A stretch of DNA of 64,000 nt from Batkoa obscura (lineage: Eukaryota > Entomophthoromycota > Entomophthoromycetes > Entomophthorales > Batkoaceae): NCBI GenBank assembly GCA_030770535.1, contig JASVEC010000002.1:62001-126000 (forward strand). Reading direction: 5' to 3'. Position 1 is the first letter of the stretch; each line of letters starts with the position of its first letter. The notes under the pieces are model-generated. The model saw only the letters and a list, made by a program, of their open reading frames with translations. It had not been told where the DNA came from and did not search any database. This document shows positions 47,926-59,287 of this stretch, piece by piece. A program made the translations under genes and the position numbers.

Positions 47926-49623
47926 TTATAGTTCTTCAAGCTGACGCATTTTTTTAAACCCTTCAATTAAGCCGAGCAAAGTTTCTTCAGCTGTGGGTAT
48001 AATTTGTTGACTAGGTAATAAAAACCCATAATCTTCTTCATGATTACCGCGTAATTCAATTGCATATGGATATTTGATATTAGCTTCATGAAATGCCCTA
48101 ATTAAAGTTTATCTACTAAATTGTTCTAGATAAAAAGTATAATTACCAATCGACTCCGCCACCTGCCGCCTTATAAATAGTATTACAGACCGAGCCTAAC
48201 TTATATTTTCGATGATGGACTTGTTGAATCCTATCAATTGAGGCTAACCCAACTTGATGTAAGTTATTCACTCTAGTATTGTTCTAATAAAAGTAATAAA
48301 AACTTTAATTCATTCTTATTCAAAGTAAATCAGCTTACTTTCACATCACATGTGTATCCATAAGGATACATAAATAATTGGCCGTAGGCATGAAAATCAA
48401 TATAACTTATTATATTCGTTTGATTTAGTAAAAACTGTTTTAAATGTTGAAGTTCAACGGCTTCGAAGGGTGAATTACCATTATACGATTCTTGACATGG
48501 TTCTTTGTTGTTTTTAGTATCCCAATGAAAAGACTATTAAAGTATTATTAAATGTGTCATTATTTTATTAGCTATTTTTTGCTTTACCCAATTTCTATTC
48601 AAATCCTGTTAAAATAAACAATTAGTTTCAATAATGATTAATAAATATTATTTGAACTACTTACAATACCAACACAGTTTCTGCTCTTCCTCTTATTCCT
48701 TCCATTAATAGTCTGCCTATTTTTTCTCCATAGTCTATCTTTTTTGAAACTATAATTGTACCCATCGATATTTAGGACAGGTAAGAATACAATATTGAAT
48801 TTTTGATTGATCAATTCAATTTGCTCTGTATATTCGGATTCTTTAGGTGAAAAAATGTTTTTCATTAAATATGTTACTACTGCCTATTATATTAAATATC
48901 AAACTGCTTTATCATTATAAACATTGTACTTACAACACTTATCCATTCTATCAACTATTAGTATATAGAAAAAAACTAATAAATTAAACTACCTCTAGCA
49001 TGAATTCCTCCTTGAATTAAAATAATAGGTTTCTTATTATCCATAGCCTGGTTATGAAAAACTTTAATAGGTAAATTCAAATATGAATGACCAATCGTTA
49101 GTGATTTATAATCTTGAAAATAAGTGTATATAGCGTCATAGTTTGAATACATATTAAAAAATGACTGCTCTTTTAATGATAGCGTACTATTTTTACTTTT
49201 GTTTCTATTTCTATTAGTCATAATAAACTTTCTTTTTAGTTGAGCTTGTTGATTTTGTTGATCTTCTATTGTTTTACCTAAATTTGAAATGATTACTTTA
49301 TGCTCTATATCTTTATTTTTTATGTATTCCATGAGTCTCCCTTGTTCTTCTTGTTTTATTATTACGTCCATTTGTTCGTTATATATTTCTTTCCATCGAT
49401 GTTGATTGTTATCAGCATTAGCGTCATTGGAATTTCTATTGTTATCATTGTTATTTTCAATAAAGTCGATTAAATGATCAAAGAATTGACGTGAGGTAGT
49501 AAATCCTTTTAGTTGACTATTATAATAAATTCGAAGTAAACTATAATTATTATAATTCATTGATATGACAATTGGTAACATTATTGCAATGTAAAATATT
49601 ATTCCTTGATTTATTAGTTTCAT
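47926..49623 (-). CDS. Secreted M14A zinc carboxypeptidase (carboxypeptidase A-like)
   Basis: Extracellular metallocarboxypeptidase, 461 residues, seven exons on the minus strand: 49623-48993, 48947-48934, 48883-48665, 48605-48588, 48533-48339, 48283-48147 and 48097-47926; introns 45-59 bp. Signal peptide at residues 1-20, then a propeptide with an Asn/Asp-rich insert. Zinc ligands H208 and E211 (HAREWISV) and H342 (FHAYGQ); substrate binders R210, NR (291-292, in DLNRNW) and WRK; catalytic Y396 (IYKAAGG) and E419 (IELRG). The position equivalent to CPA residue 255 is Val403, so hydrophobic C-terminal residues are the likely substrate. Two exons are tiny: 14 nt (carrying E211) and 18 nt (carrying DLNRNW). 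All family blocks are present. Confidence 0.93.
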
Positions 49624-50088
49624 TTAATTAATTTTTTTAAAATAAATAATACTAGTTCTATAAGTATCATTATTTATATGTTATTACACTTATATTTCCG
49701 ATACTTAAAGGTGATAACATAATTTTAACTGAATAATTTACTATTTTAATTTTACAAACTGAATTTATAGACGCCACCTTTATTTCTTGACGCTAACCAT
49801 TTGGCTTAGTTATCGCTTTAACAAAAGCCACATTATAGCTGTTACAACTCTTTTTTGACTTTTTTAACAGTAATTTTATCCAAATTACTTGTATAATTAG
49901 TTTTTTTTTAAACCTTGATCTCTCTATCTTTTAACATAATACAGTATAACTTTTTCTCTTAAATAAGCAATTACTTAAACTACAATAATTGTAACTATTC
50001 TGTGTTAAATCTTTCATTTGTTTTTTATTTATTTATAAAAAATAGGTTATTATTGATTCCACTAGAAATCATGTTTTACAAAACATTA

Positions 50089-50186
50089 TTTGAGGATGTT
50101 TTATTGGCTTCATTACTTTTTCTATCTTTTGAATGCTATTTGAGTGGAAAAACTGTTAATAAAATTCTTAAACAAAAATACATCTT
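50089..50186 (-). mobile_element. Short TIR element
   Basis: TTTGAGGATGT, TTGGCTTCATTAC, ends ATACATCTTA. Confidence 0.65.
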
Positions 50187-53100
50187 ATTTTGTTTAAAAA
50201 ACACTTTGCTAAATAGTTTGCTACTGTTGCATTCCTATACTTTTACCGTATTGAATCTGTCTAAAAAAAGAAAGATACGAACAGGGATTTAATTGGAGTA
50301 AATTATCGCTAAAATAGTCTGTGTATTTATGCAGTTATTGTTTTTTTGAATTATGTGGTAGGCAAAGGACTAAAATTGAGTTTGCAAAAATTATGAAGAG
50401 AGACAAGTAAATATCATTTAAAGTAACCAAACAAATTTATTTGGCTTTCATAAATAAGTAACCAAGCTAACTTTCACCTCCCAAACATGCTATTATATAT
50501 TATATGCAATAGTTAAGTAACGTGTAAACTTTAGCTTACTCAATTTAGGAAACTTGAAATAAACTTGGGTTTATCTAATTATCATTTAAAAGCAATAGCA
50601 ATTTTTATAATAGCATTAAAGTTTGTACTTAATACAGAAAATAATATAACAAACCCAAATTTGAGCGTTATAAGAAGAAAGTGAAGTTAATATTAAGCTA
50701 AAAAGCATTGCATGAATTAGTTTTAAACAAGATGCAACTTTTCGTCTTTGATTTTGAAAAAGTTGTAAATTAATGCAAAAATGGTATGAAAATCACTCTT
50801 TTTTACTTTTTACAACTTTAGCAAAAGGTCAAAATCGGCAAAAAGTTGAACCTAGGTTTGAATTACCCCTTATCTATTTATCCATATTATCTAAACAATG
50901 AGCCAGTTTATAGTCATAAAATATGTAAATAAAGTAACTATTTACATATTTAAGCTTTTCGATTTACCACTCTTTTATAGCTGATTATGTTCAATATGAA
51001 ATGAAACTCTAAATGGAATAAATATTAAATAAGAATAATTTTAAATTACAAAGGAGCTTTTTAAAATAACATTTCGGCTTTTCTGATAATAATAATACCT
51101 TCATATAGTTCAAATATTATATATAAGTTTAACTACTCTCATTAAATTGGTTGTTTAGATATTTTCTATAATGAATAATTACTAGCTTGCATTGATGCGT
51201 TTATCTGAATTATAGTTTTAAAGTAAAAAGAAATACACATAAGTGAGAAATTATAGTTAAAATTGACATCACTAACAAATTATCTCCCAATTTTTAGTGT
51301 TTTAGTATTTAAAAACATGTTGATTTGGCATAATTTATCAAATTGCCTAATTTATACTATAGAGTTATAACTCCAGCGCTAATAGAAAGTTGTTATATCA
51401 CGTTAAGAGTAGTTATAATATAATTACCGGGGAAATATGAAAACTAGAATAAAAAATAAGTGTCATTTTGTATAATAAATAAATTGTTTTGCTATTCATA
51501 CCATTCAACATATTGCTTAGTTATCATCGATTTATTAAAAGTAGTGGTACTAAAACGCAAACATATTCTTTTATAGAATCTAGAGTATGAATATGATATG
51601 AATATGAATATGAATATTAAATAATAGATTAATGTAGCAATAATCAATGAAATAACAAAACAAAAGGCGAATTGCTACCATTTTAATAAAAATCAGTTTT
51701 TATCATTTTAAAGCTAAGATGAAACCAAAAATACTTTTGCTCAATTTTTTTTTCAAAAAAGTAAATTAGCTAAAGTTTGAAACTTTAGTTATAAAAAAGA
51801 CTAAAATTAAGATTTCTTTACTAAACCACCCCCTGAGTTTCACTCAACTATAACAGCACATGAGCTTTGACAATAAAAATAGGCTTCAAAGACATTGAAA
51901 GATTCGAATTTTAACCTTAAATAGACAAAACACTGCTAAAAATAAACCTTCTTTCGAATCGGAAACTCATCAAAAAATAGCTTTATATTCATTATTTTTA
52001 ATATCTTTGAAATATAAATGAATTGCAGATTTCCAAGATCAAGTTTAAGCACATTGCTACTATTTGCCATTATGCATTTTAATTGCACTTTAAGCTTATC
52101 GATATTTTCTAATCAAATCAACGAAAATTGAGCACAAAAAATTTACATTAATTTGAATCCAAACTAATAAGTTGGCATTTCATTGGCTAAAATCCCTTTT
52201 TATAAAAAGTTTGAAGGGAATAATAAAAGCTAATTAAAACACATATGTGTATTTAAATAATTTTAATATCATAAAATAATAATTTACTATTGAATAAAGA
52301 TTAGACTGTAGGGGCGGAAAATTCGATCTCTCAAGAAGACCCTTTTATTCCGTTATTTAAAATCTGATGGTTCCTAAACAACTTTAAGTTAAACATGAGA
52401 TTATTCTATTATTAAAATAACAACTAAATATAGAAAATACTATATTTTTTTAAAAAAGGAGAATATAAATCATCCACTTTTTGGGCCTGAAAATATATCA
52501 AAATGAATTTAGTAATTAACAGTTAATTTTTCTAAAACCGAAAATATTTTAATATTTAAATTTAAGTTTAAAAGCTTTATTTAGTAATCTGAAATTTTTT
52601 GAATTCTTAAGCCATAATCTAAAGTATCTATTAAAGATATTAAATTAAAGTACAGATTTCATGGACATTGAACAAATGAACCAAGTTTTTTTATTCAAAG
52701 CCTTGCTCTTAGCAATTTACTAATAAATCCATTAGTTGCTAATTGCTAAACCTTAACAATAAGTTTATTAGTATATTAATTGCTATAGTATTACTACAAT
52801 GATATTAGTAACAATCTTACAAATCTCCATGAAAAGATTAATAATCCATAAAACTACCTCATAATCAGCGTCAATTAGTAAAATTAGAACCATTTAAGCA
52901 AAATAATACGTAATTATAAGCTCAGATATATTTGAATAAAATAATAATATATTATAGTGAAACTTGTAAGATAAAAATAACTACAGTGGTATTTGATACT
53001 AACATGTATAGATTAATACTGTTAAAAATCAGGATAGGCTATTGGATACTAGATGAAACGATTAGATAAACTTATTCTTTCTTTCCAAATCATTTATTTG

Positions 53101-54030
53101 GTTTAACCTTAATCGTACATTGTTTACACCTATTCTTTAAACTTAAATGTTTAATGATATTGTATATTATTTTATTAGTAAAAAATAGATCAATAATTCC
53201 CATAATGGTACCGAGAAACAACCATGACAAAAACAAATAAATACAGAATATGGGTGTATATATATATATATTAATTGTATTATAGTTATTAGTTTAATAT
53301 TAATATCAAAGATTTGGTCTGGTCCTGCTTGGTTTAGTATCAATTTATTATTAAAAATAGAAGTAAATAAAGGGTTAAATCAATACTAATCACTGATCAG
53401 CTAATAACTTTAATAGTAACAGTAACAATAACAATAACAATAATAACAATTAAGTAAATTCCTAATAAAATTAATTATTCAATAGTAGCAATATAATTAG
53501 TTAATAATGAGTGAAACTAATTAAATAAAGTATCCGAATTGTAGTAAATAATAAAATAACAAATTGAGGTACTTTTTGCAAAAAATGCACTTAATGATCA
53601 GCAAAGTGATATTAAATTTTACTAGACAAATTCCTATATTAAGTAAATTACTTCATTTGAGTAATAATTTATAACCAGTTAAATAATAGACTCAAACTAT
53701 AGTTGAATGATATAATTCGACGGAGAACAGCTTTAATTACATGTATTTATTAAATGTGATATATAAAAACAAAAATAATAGAAATAATAGAAATAATAGA
53801 AATAATAAAAATGAAAATGAAAAAATCTATCGTTTTAAATTGGTCTCACTTTCTACTAAAAATAGGTAAAATAAAAATTTAATCATTTAATTTAATAACA
53901 AACCATGTTCATTAAAAATTTATGCGAATTAGTCCATATCAAAATTGACGTTGAATCTATTCGCTTTATAAGACAGGCATGCATAATAAAATGAATAAAT
54001 AAAGAAAGTTAAAGATTATTAAAAGATAAG

Positions 54031-54037
54031 TATAAAA
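54031..54037 (+). promoter_or_regulatory. TATA box of the zinc-finger gene
   Basis: TATAAAA, 111 bases before the ATG at 54142; just downstream of a GATAAG motif. Confidence 0.4.
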
Positions 54038-54141
54038 AGTCAAGATGAAGAATCAAAATCATATTAAAAAATAGATTTATTCAAATCTTATCAACATTTT
54101 AAAACTTAGAACTTATTTATTATATTTCACTCTATACAAAG

Positions 54142-54921
54142 ATGAATAACATGTTAGAATTAGCTACTTACGAAAGTTATCCATTACAAAATAAAGATTA
54201 CATAGAATGGGAATACGAGCTTCAATATAATAACTATCCTTGTAATCCAATAGAAATAGAAAATCAACCACAATATGCCAATGATAATTCGGCTTATAAT
54301 AACCCATTTTCAAATTATAACTCATCTCCAAGCAATTTATCTTATCTTATGTATAGTCCACAAGAAGCATCGAACATCGCTACTTTTAATCCTTTTAACT
54401 CTGAAGATAACAATTTAAATTATTTAAATTATAGTCCTAATCAACAGCAAAATAATAACGATTTATTATTTAATGATTTAGTTTTTGATAACATGGCCTA
54501 TATGAATCAATATAGCAATACTATAAACCACAATAACTCCACTTCTAATTCTAATTCTGTCACCTTCAATATACACTGTAACTCAAATACAAATGTTGAT
54601 TTTAGTAGTGTTTCAAATAGATCTTTATCCCCTTTAACTATGATTGAAGAATCACTACTAAATAATAATAATATATTATTAAATCATCAACAAAATCAAT
54701 CCACTTCAAACAAAAATACAGTCAAATTCATTAAAGACAGTAGTAAGCCATACGCTTGTGATCAATGCGATCGTGCCTTTTTAAGAAATCACGATCTTAC
54801 CCGTCATAAGAAAATACACTCTGGAGTTAGAAAATTCCAATGTATTTCATGTGATAAAAGATTTTATCGTAAGGATCTATGGCGTAGACACTGTATGACT
54901 AAAAAGTGCAGAAAGGCTTAA
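54142..54921 (+). CDS. Two-finger C2H2-type transcription factor
   Basis: A 259-residue single-exon protein. Residues 1-200 are Asn/Ser/Tyr-rich without folded motifs, as in many fungal activators. The C-terminal 58 residues hold the DNA-binding module: finger 1 CDQCDRAFLRNHDLTRHKKIH (C2H2) preceded by KPYA, linker SGVRKFQ, and finger 2 CISCDKRFYRKDLWRRHC, whose last ligands appear as H then Cys with longer spacing (C2HC form). The chain stops soon after (KKCRKA). This finger pair is typical of stress- or development-type fungal factors, but the exact orthologue cannot be named. Start is the first ATG and is followed by an open frame throughout. Confidence 0.88.
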   Translation: MNNMLELATYESYPLQNKDYIEWEYELQYNNYPCNPIEIENQPQYANDNSAYNNPFSNYNSSPSNLSYLMYSPQEASNIATFNPFNSEDNNLNYLNYSPNQQQNNNDLLFNDLVFDNMAYMNQYSNTINHNNSTSNSNSVTFNIHCNSNTNVDFSSVSNRSLSPLTMIEESLLNNNNILLNHQQNQSTSNKNTVKFIKDSSKPYACDQCDRAFLRNHDLTRHKKIHSGVRKFQCISCDKRFYRKDLWRRHCMTKKCRKA

Positions 54922-57061
54922 GTTTCCAGTTTGAATTCTATTTATTTTTGCTTGTTTGGTTAATTTTTTTCCTTTATTTAAAGTGGCCTAGTCACATCCT
55001 CTCTCTATCTACATTTAATGTAAATAAATAAATAAATTTATTAATAGCAATTCGTTTTTGCCTCCCTTTTTTTCATAGATATATGTTATACAAGGAGTTA
55101 GTATTGGTTTAGCTACTAAAAATTAAAAGGCGGAAGGAAAGGTAAACAAATTCCGTTAAATTTTTAATAAACTTAAAACCTATTAAGAAAAAAACTAGAT
55201 ATAAATGAGATCAGATATTCTAAACATAGTTTTTTTTACTCGATTTGGAAATCCTGCTTTTTTAATAGAGCTATTAAGCTAAATATAGTTAATGCTAGTC
55301 TCAGCTATTTTTAGCTTTTTAAAACCTGTTCCATTTTTATTCTCTTTTTATTTTGTTTAGTATTACTGGATGAGTTAATATATCGGATCGCTTTTTAAAA
55401 AAACACGGGGGTTTTAAGTTGTTTCTTATTCAAAATGAAAAATAAATCCACCCTATAGTTATTAAAAAGCAATAGAAAGTGTATAAAAAAGAGTTAGAAT
55501 AAAAATTAAATTAACTTTTATTTTTAAACATGGCTAATTAACAAAAATAATAATAAACTAATCTTACCATATATTTTTTATCAAGAATTAGAATAAGATT
55601 AGTGAAAACAAGGCATTGAGGATCTTAAAAAAGACTGGTATTTTAAAAAATTGTGAAAATTAGAACATGTATAAGAATATGAAAGCGAAAGGAACAGTTA
55701 AGCAAGAAATGCATATGTAAATCCTAATTTTGGTCCATCAACCATCTGATTTAAATGTTCAAGAGCATTTTAACTATTATGCTTGCTATACCTCAACTAC
55801 TGAGTCGAAAATACCATTAAATTTTATCCCAAATCTGGTTGAAATCGTAACCCAACTTTTTCAAACAATTTACGTGAAGTTGCTATTAATATTATACATG
55901 ACATTCGAAATTGGAGAATCTTAGCATCTGTAAAGATAAAAATGGGTACAGTGAGCACCAGTCTTTTAAATTACATTATCCCTATGTTTTTTATCCTTGT
56001 CCTCATATCCTTTTTCACTCAACTAGTTTCTTCGACACTTTTTCTGCAATCATTATATGAGCCAGTTTCAATCAAGGCTCAACATTTTTCCGATTTTTAA
56101 TTTTATTGTAAATGACAAATTAAGCATAGGTATTGAGAAAACAAAGGGCTTTTTTTGTGTTAAAAAAATCAAGTAGGTATTTAAGATATTGAAAAACTTA
56201 ACTAGCTACGTCATGAGTGTTAGAATAATATAATGTAGTTTTTAAAATAACCTGAAATCTTAAGCAAGTCCATCCGGTAAAGAAACAAAATTATAGCATC
56301 AACAAATTTTACAAGCAAGTAGCTGCTGCTTTTCTACATAAAAAAAATACATTATATTTAATGATTAATTTTTTTGTCTAAGTCTTGTTTACTTTTAAAA
56401 ACTAGTTGAATTTGGTAAAGTGGGAAATTGTTAGAGCATGGAATATTTAGTCACTAACTTTCTTAATAGTTACTAGTGATTGGATAATTATTCCATTTTT
56501 TATACTTTTCTACTTTAAATCTATGTTAATTAGATAATATTTTTTAACTAATTCGACTTTTATTTCTAAAAATAGAATTTATTTCATATTTAGTATTCAA
56601 TTCTTATACATACTACTTATGATGTGTATATACTATGACAAAAAAAAACAGGAAAGTTGGAATTTTTAATTTTGTAAAAGTCAGTTTAGTTAATGGGGCT
56701 AATTGCTGATTATCAATCACAAGAGTCATAGATTAATTCGTCCAGTAATTTCATTTAAATATTTAAAAAATAAGTTTAACCAAGCAATTTGATAAAATTT
56801 AAGAACGATTTAATTTTTAATTTTACTTTTATTTGAGGTTTCAAAAAAACAATGAGTGAAAAATCAAGTTAATAATAGCAATAAAATTAAGCTTATTAAA
56901 CTAATTTTACTAACATGTATTTATTATAACTATTCATTATTTTTGACTTTTAAAAATAACATGGCATCAAAATATTATTAAAATCCAATAGTTATAAATA
57001 TAACAAAAATATCTAATTTTAAGTAATAGCATACTTAAAAATTAGATAAAAATTTAAATCA
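54922..57061. other. Intergenic
   Basis: No gene, RNA or repeat family recognised in about 2.1 kb. Confidence 0.5.
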
Positions 57062-57111
57062 ATATAAGGATGTACTTTTTTGTTTAAGAATTTTATTAAC
57101 AATCTTTCCAC
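57062..57111 (+). mobile_element. Short TIR element, left half only
   Basis: ATAAGGATGTACTTTTTTG to CTTTCCACT, where R1 copy E begins. Confidence 0.55.
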
Positions 57112-57574
57112 TGTGGAATCTGATACTTAGTGGTTGGAGTCAAAAACAGCTATTACTTGGTTGACTATACTGTAAGTTGAAAGGCCTTAGTTTATGTGAT
57201 TAAGATATACTTGAATTGTGAAGAATAGCAAGTAATATGTTACAGACTATGTAAGACAAATAGAATAGACAATAGTAATGTAAAATCTACATAAAACACT
57301 ATTAAGTAAGCTTAGTGGCTTTATTGAATGTATGATATATCAAGGAATAACTCAGTTGAAAAGCCACAAGTTACTATGTTCTAGAATCTCTTTTATACTC
57401 CAACAAGTATGGATATCAAAACAGGGAAATAATGTCCTTCAGAATCGCATGAAAGAAATTCTCAGCAAATCAAAATAAGAATATAGGATTAATTGCCTCT
57501 GAACTGTGAACACAATTTAAATGGTTATTATGCTATAATCAATTATGGAGCTGATAAAGCGATGTTTCACAATA
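57112..57574 (-). mobile_element. LTR-like repeat R1, copy E (fossil, young)
   Basis: About 460 bp, reverse orientation. By eye, nearly identical to copy G (62413-62868) over more than 400 bases. It lies directly after half of a TIR element (57062-57111), so it seems to have gone into or beside that element. Solo, recent relative to the other copies. Confidence 0.6.
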
Positions 57575-57664
57575 GGGATGGTTAGTTATAGTTTTGGGAC
57601 TAACCGCTTCCTTCCATGCAGCTATTTATTAACTTAACAATATATCAATAGTGTAATTATAACA

Positions 57665-57767
57665 TTAGAGGATGTTTTTTTTGGCTTCATTGCTTTTTCC
57701 ATTTTAAGTGCTATTTGAGCGAAAAGATTGTTAGCAAAATTTTTAAACAAAAAAATATATTCTCATT
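57665..57767 (-). mobile_element. Short TIR element inside R2 copy 2
   Basis: TTAGAGGATGT, GGCTTCATTGC, ends ATATTCTCATTA. Confidence 0.65.
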
Positions 57768-57907
57768 AAAATAGCTTATTTCTTCAATAGTAAGTCTATA
57801 ACGTTGGCTATAAAACAGTAAATAATAAATGTTCTTCAATGAGGGTTTATAATAATATGTGTTTATTTACATATTACAACTTCGATTAGTATCAATATAT
57901 AGGTTAT

Positions 57908-57977
57908 ATTGGGATGTGCTTTTGTGTTTAAGAATTTTACTAACAACCTTTCTACTCAAATAGCGCTTAAAAAATAT
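57908..57977 (+). mobile_element. Short TIR element, truncated, inside R2 copy 2
   Basis: TATTGGGATGTGC, core CAAATAGCGCTTAAAA, then an early end ATATCCCGAT; about 70 bp. Confidence 0.6.
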
Positions 57978-58091
57978 CCCGATTAGTAAAAGCCTTGCTA
58001 ATTCGGGAACTTGTATTAAATTTAATAGAAATTCCAATAACTTACAATATAAATTATAATGAAATAGCTTGAAACTTTGTTAAATACTTTA

Positions 58092-58284
58092 TGAAATCTG
58101 GTACTCAGTGTTTGGAGTCAAGAACAGCTATTACATGCTATTCTTCATAATCCAAATCTATCTTAGTCACATAAACCAAGACCTCTCGACTTATAGTGTA
58201 GTCAACCCAGGAATAGCTGTTCTTGACTCCAAACACTGAGTACCAGATTTCACGCCATGGGACTGACAAAGCGATATTTCACAA
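58092..58284. mobile_element. Composite of R1 ends, 41-bp perfect inverted repeat (fossil)
   Basis: R1 terminal pieces in alternating orientation. 58092-58132 and 58212-58252 are exact reverse complements (41 bases, spacer 79), followed by the other family end (GACAAAGCGATATTTCACA, to 58284). Broken fossil formed from more than one copy. Confidence 0.55.
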
Positions 58285-58418
58285 CCTTTAGTTTTTGACA
58301 AAGGGTTTATTTTTGTAAAATTTTAAGCAAAGTTTCTATAAAATATTTAAGAATTGAATAAAAAATAAAACCAACTTGGACATCCCCATATATTAAATAC
58401 TTTACTATTATATTAATA

Positions 58419-58526
58419 TATGGGGATGTATTTTTATGTTTAAGAACTCTCTACTAACAAATTTTCCCCTTAAATAGCGCTTAAAAAGTGGAAAAAATGA
58501 TGAAGTCAAGAAAAACACTTCCATAT
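58419..58526 (+). mobile_element. Short TIR element
   Basis: TATGGGGATGT to ACACTTCCATA. An isolated ACATCCCCATATA terminus lies just upstream (58379-58391). Confidence 0.75.
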
Positions 58527-58755
58527 TTTTAAAATGCCATTGATATCTTTTTTGATAATGTGTTTATACTTTATACTTTATACTTTATACTATACTACTC
58601 TAATTGTTTACCAACTTGAATTTATACAACTCAATTTTGAATTAACTTATTGTCTTAACTTAAGCTGTAGATTGATTTATTGTATAACTTTAAAGTATTA
58701 AGTAAATAATAAAAAATAAATAAAAAATGAAAAATATATAGTAGCATAATGTTTG

Positions 58756-58861
58756 TATGAGGCTGTTTTTCTTAGCTTCATTATTTTTCCATTTTTCGAG
58801 CGCTATTTGAGCGGAAAGGCTGCTAATAAAATTCTTAAATGAAAAAATATATCCTCATATA
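58756..58861 (-). mobile_element. Short TIR element
   Basis: TATGAGGCTGT, AGCTTCATTA, ends ATATCCTCATA. Confidence 0.7.
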
Positions 58862-58884
58862 TTCAATATATAATCTAGCTATAA

Positions 58885-58988
58885 TTTGGGGCTGTTTTTT
58901 TTAGTTTCATTATTTTTCCATTTTTTAAGCGCTATTTATGTGGAAAAATTGTCAGTAAAATTCTTAAATACAAAAATACATCCCCATT
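58885..58988 (-). mobile_element. Short TIR element
   Basis: TTTGGGGCTGT to ACATCCCCATTTG, same orientation as the copy 24 bp upstream. Confidence 0.7.
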
Positions 58989-59287
58989 TGCTAAAATTTT
59001 TGATTGCAGTTGATCAAGAATAACAAAAAAATCACTAATCCTAATAAAATTGAAATTTGGGCTAAAAATATTAAAGCTATGTTAAAAATTAAGTACCAAA
59101 TATAAAATATAAAGATGTTTTTGTTTAATAGAAAAAGCCCTAAAAGTTATATTATTTAACTTTATGCAAGGGCATCTATTTCTTATTTTCTCTGGAGTAC
59201 GTTTTTCACTGAATTGGATTGGATGTTATAAAAATTGTAAATTAAAGAAAGTTCCTTGTTAACTAAAAACTCTTATAAATTTCAGAA

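Larger units (their letters stand above)
49624..54141. other. Long gene-poor stretch
   Basis: About 4.5 kb with one TIR element (50089-50186), short tandem tracts (ATGAAT units near 51590-51620, TAACAA units near 53420-53450, AAATAATAG units near 53770-53810) and a (TA)n run near 53255. No gene is recognised. Confidence 0.5.
57574..58070 (+). repeat. Interspersed repeat R2, copy 2 (split by two TIR elements)
   Basis: Starts GGATGGTTAGTTATAG right at the end of R1 copy E and matches 19171-19520 in order; TIR elements at 57665-57767 and 57908-57977 interrupt it. Third copy at 62876-63022. Confidence 0.5.
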
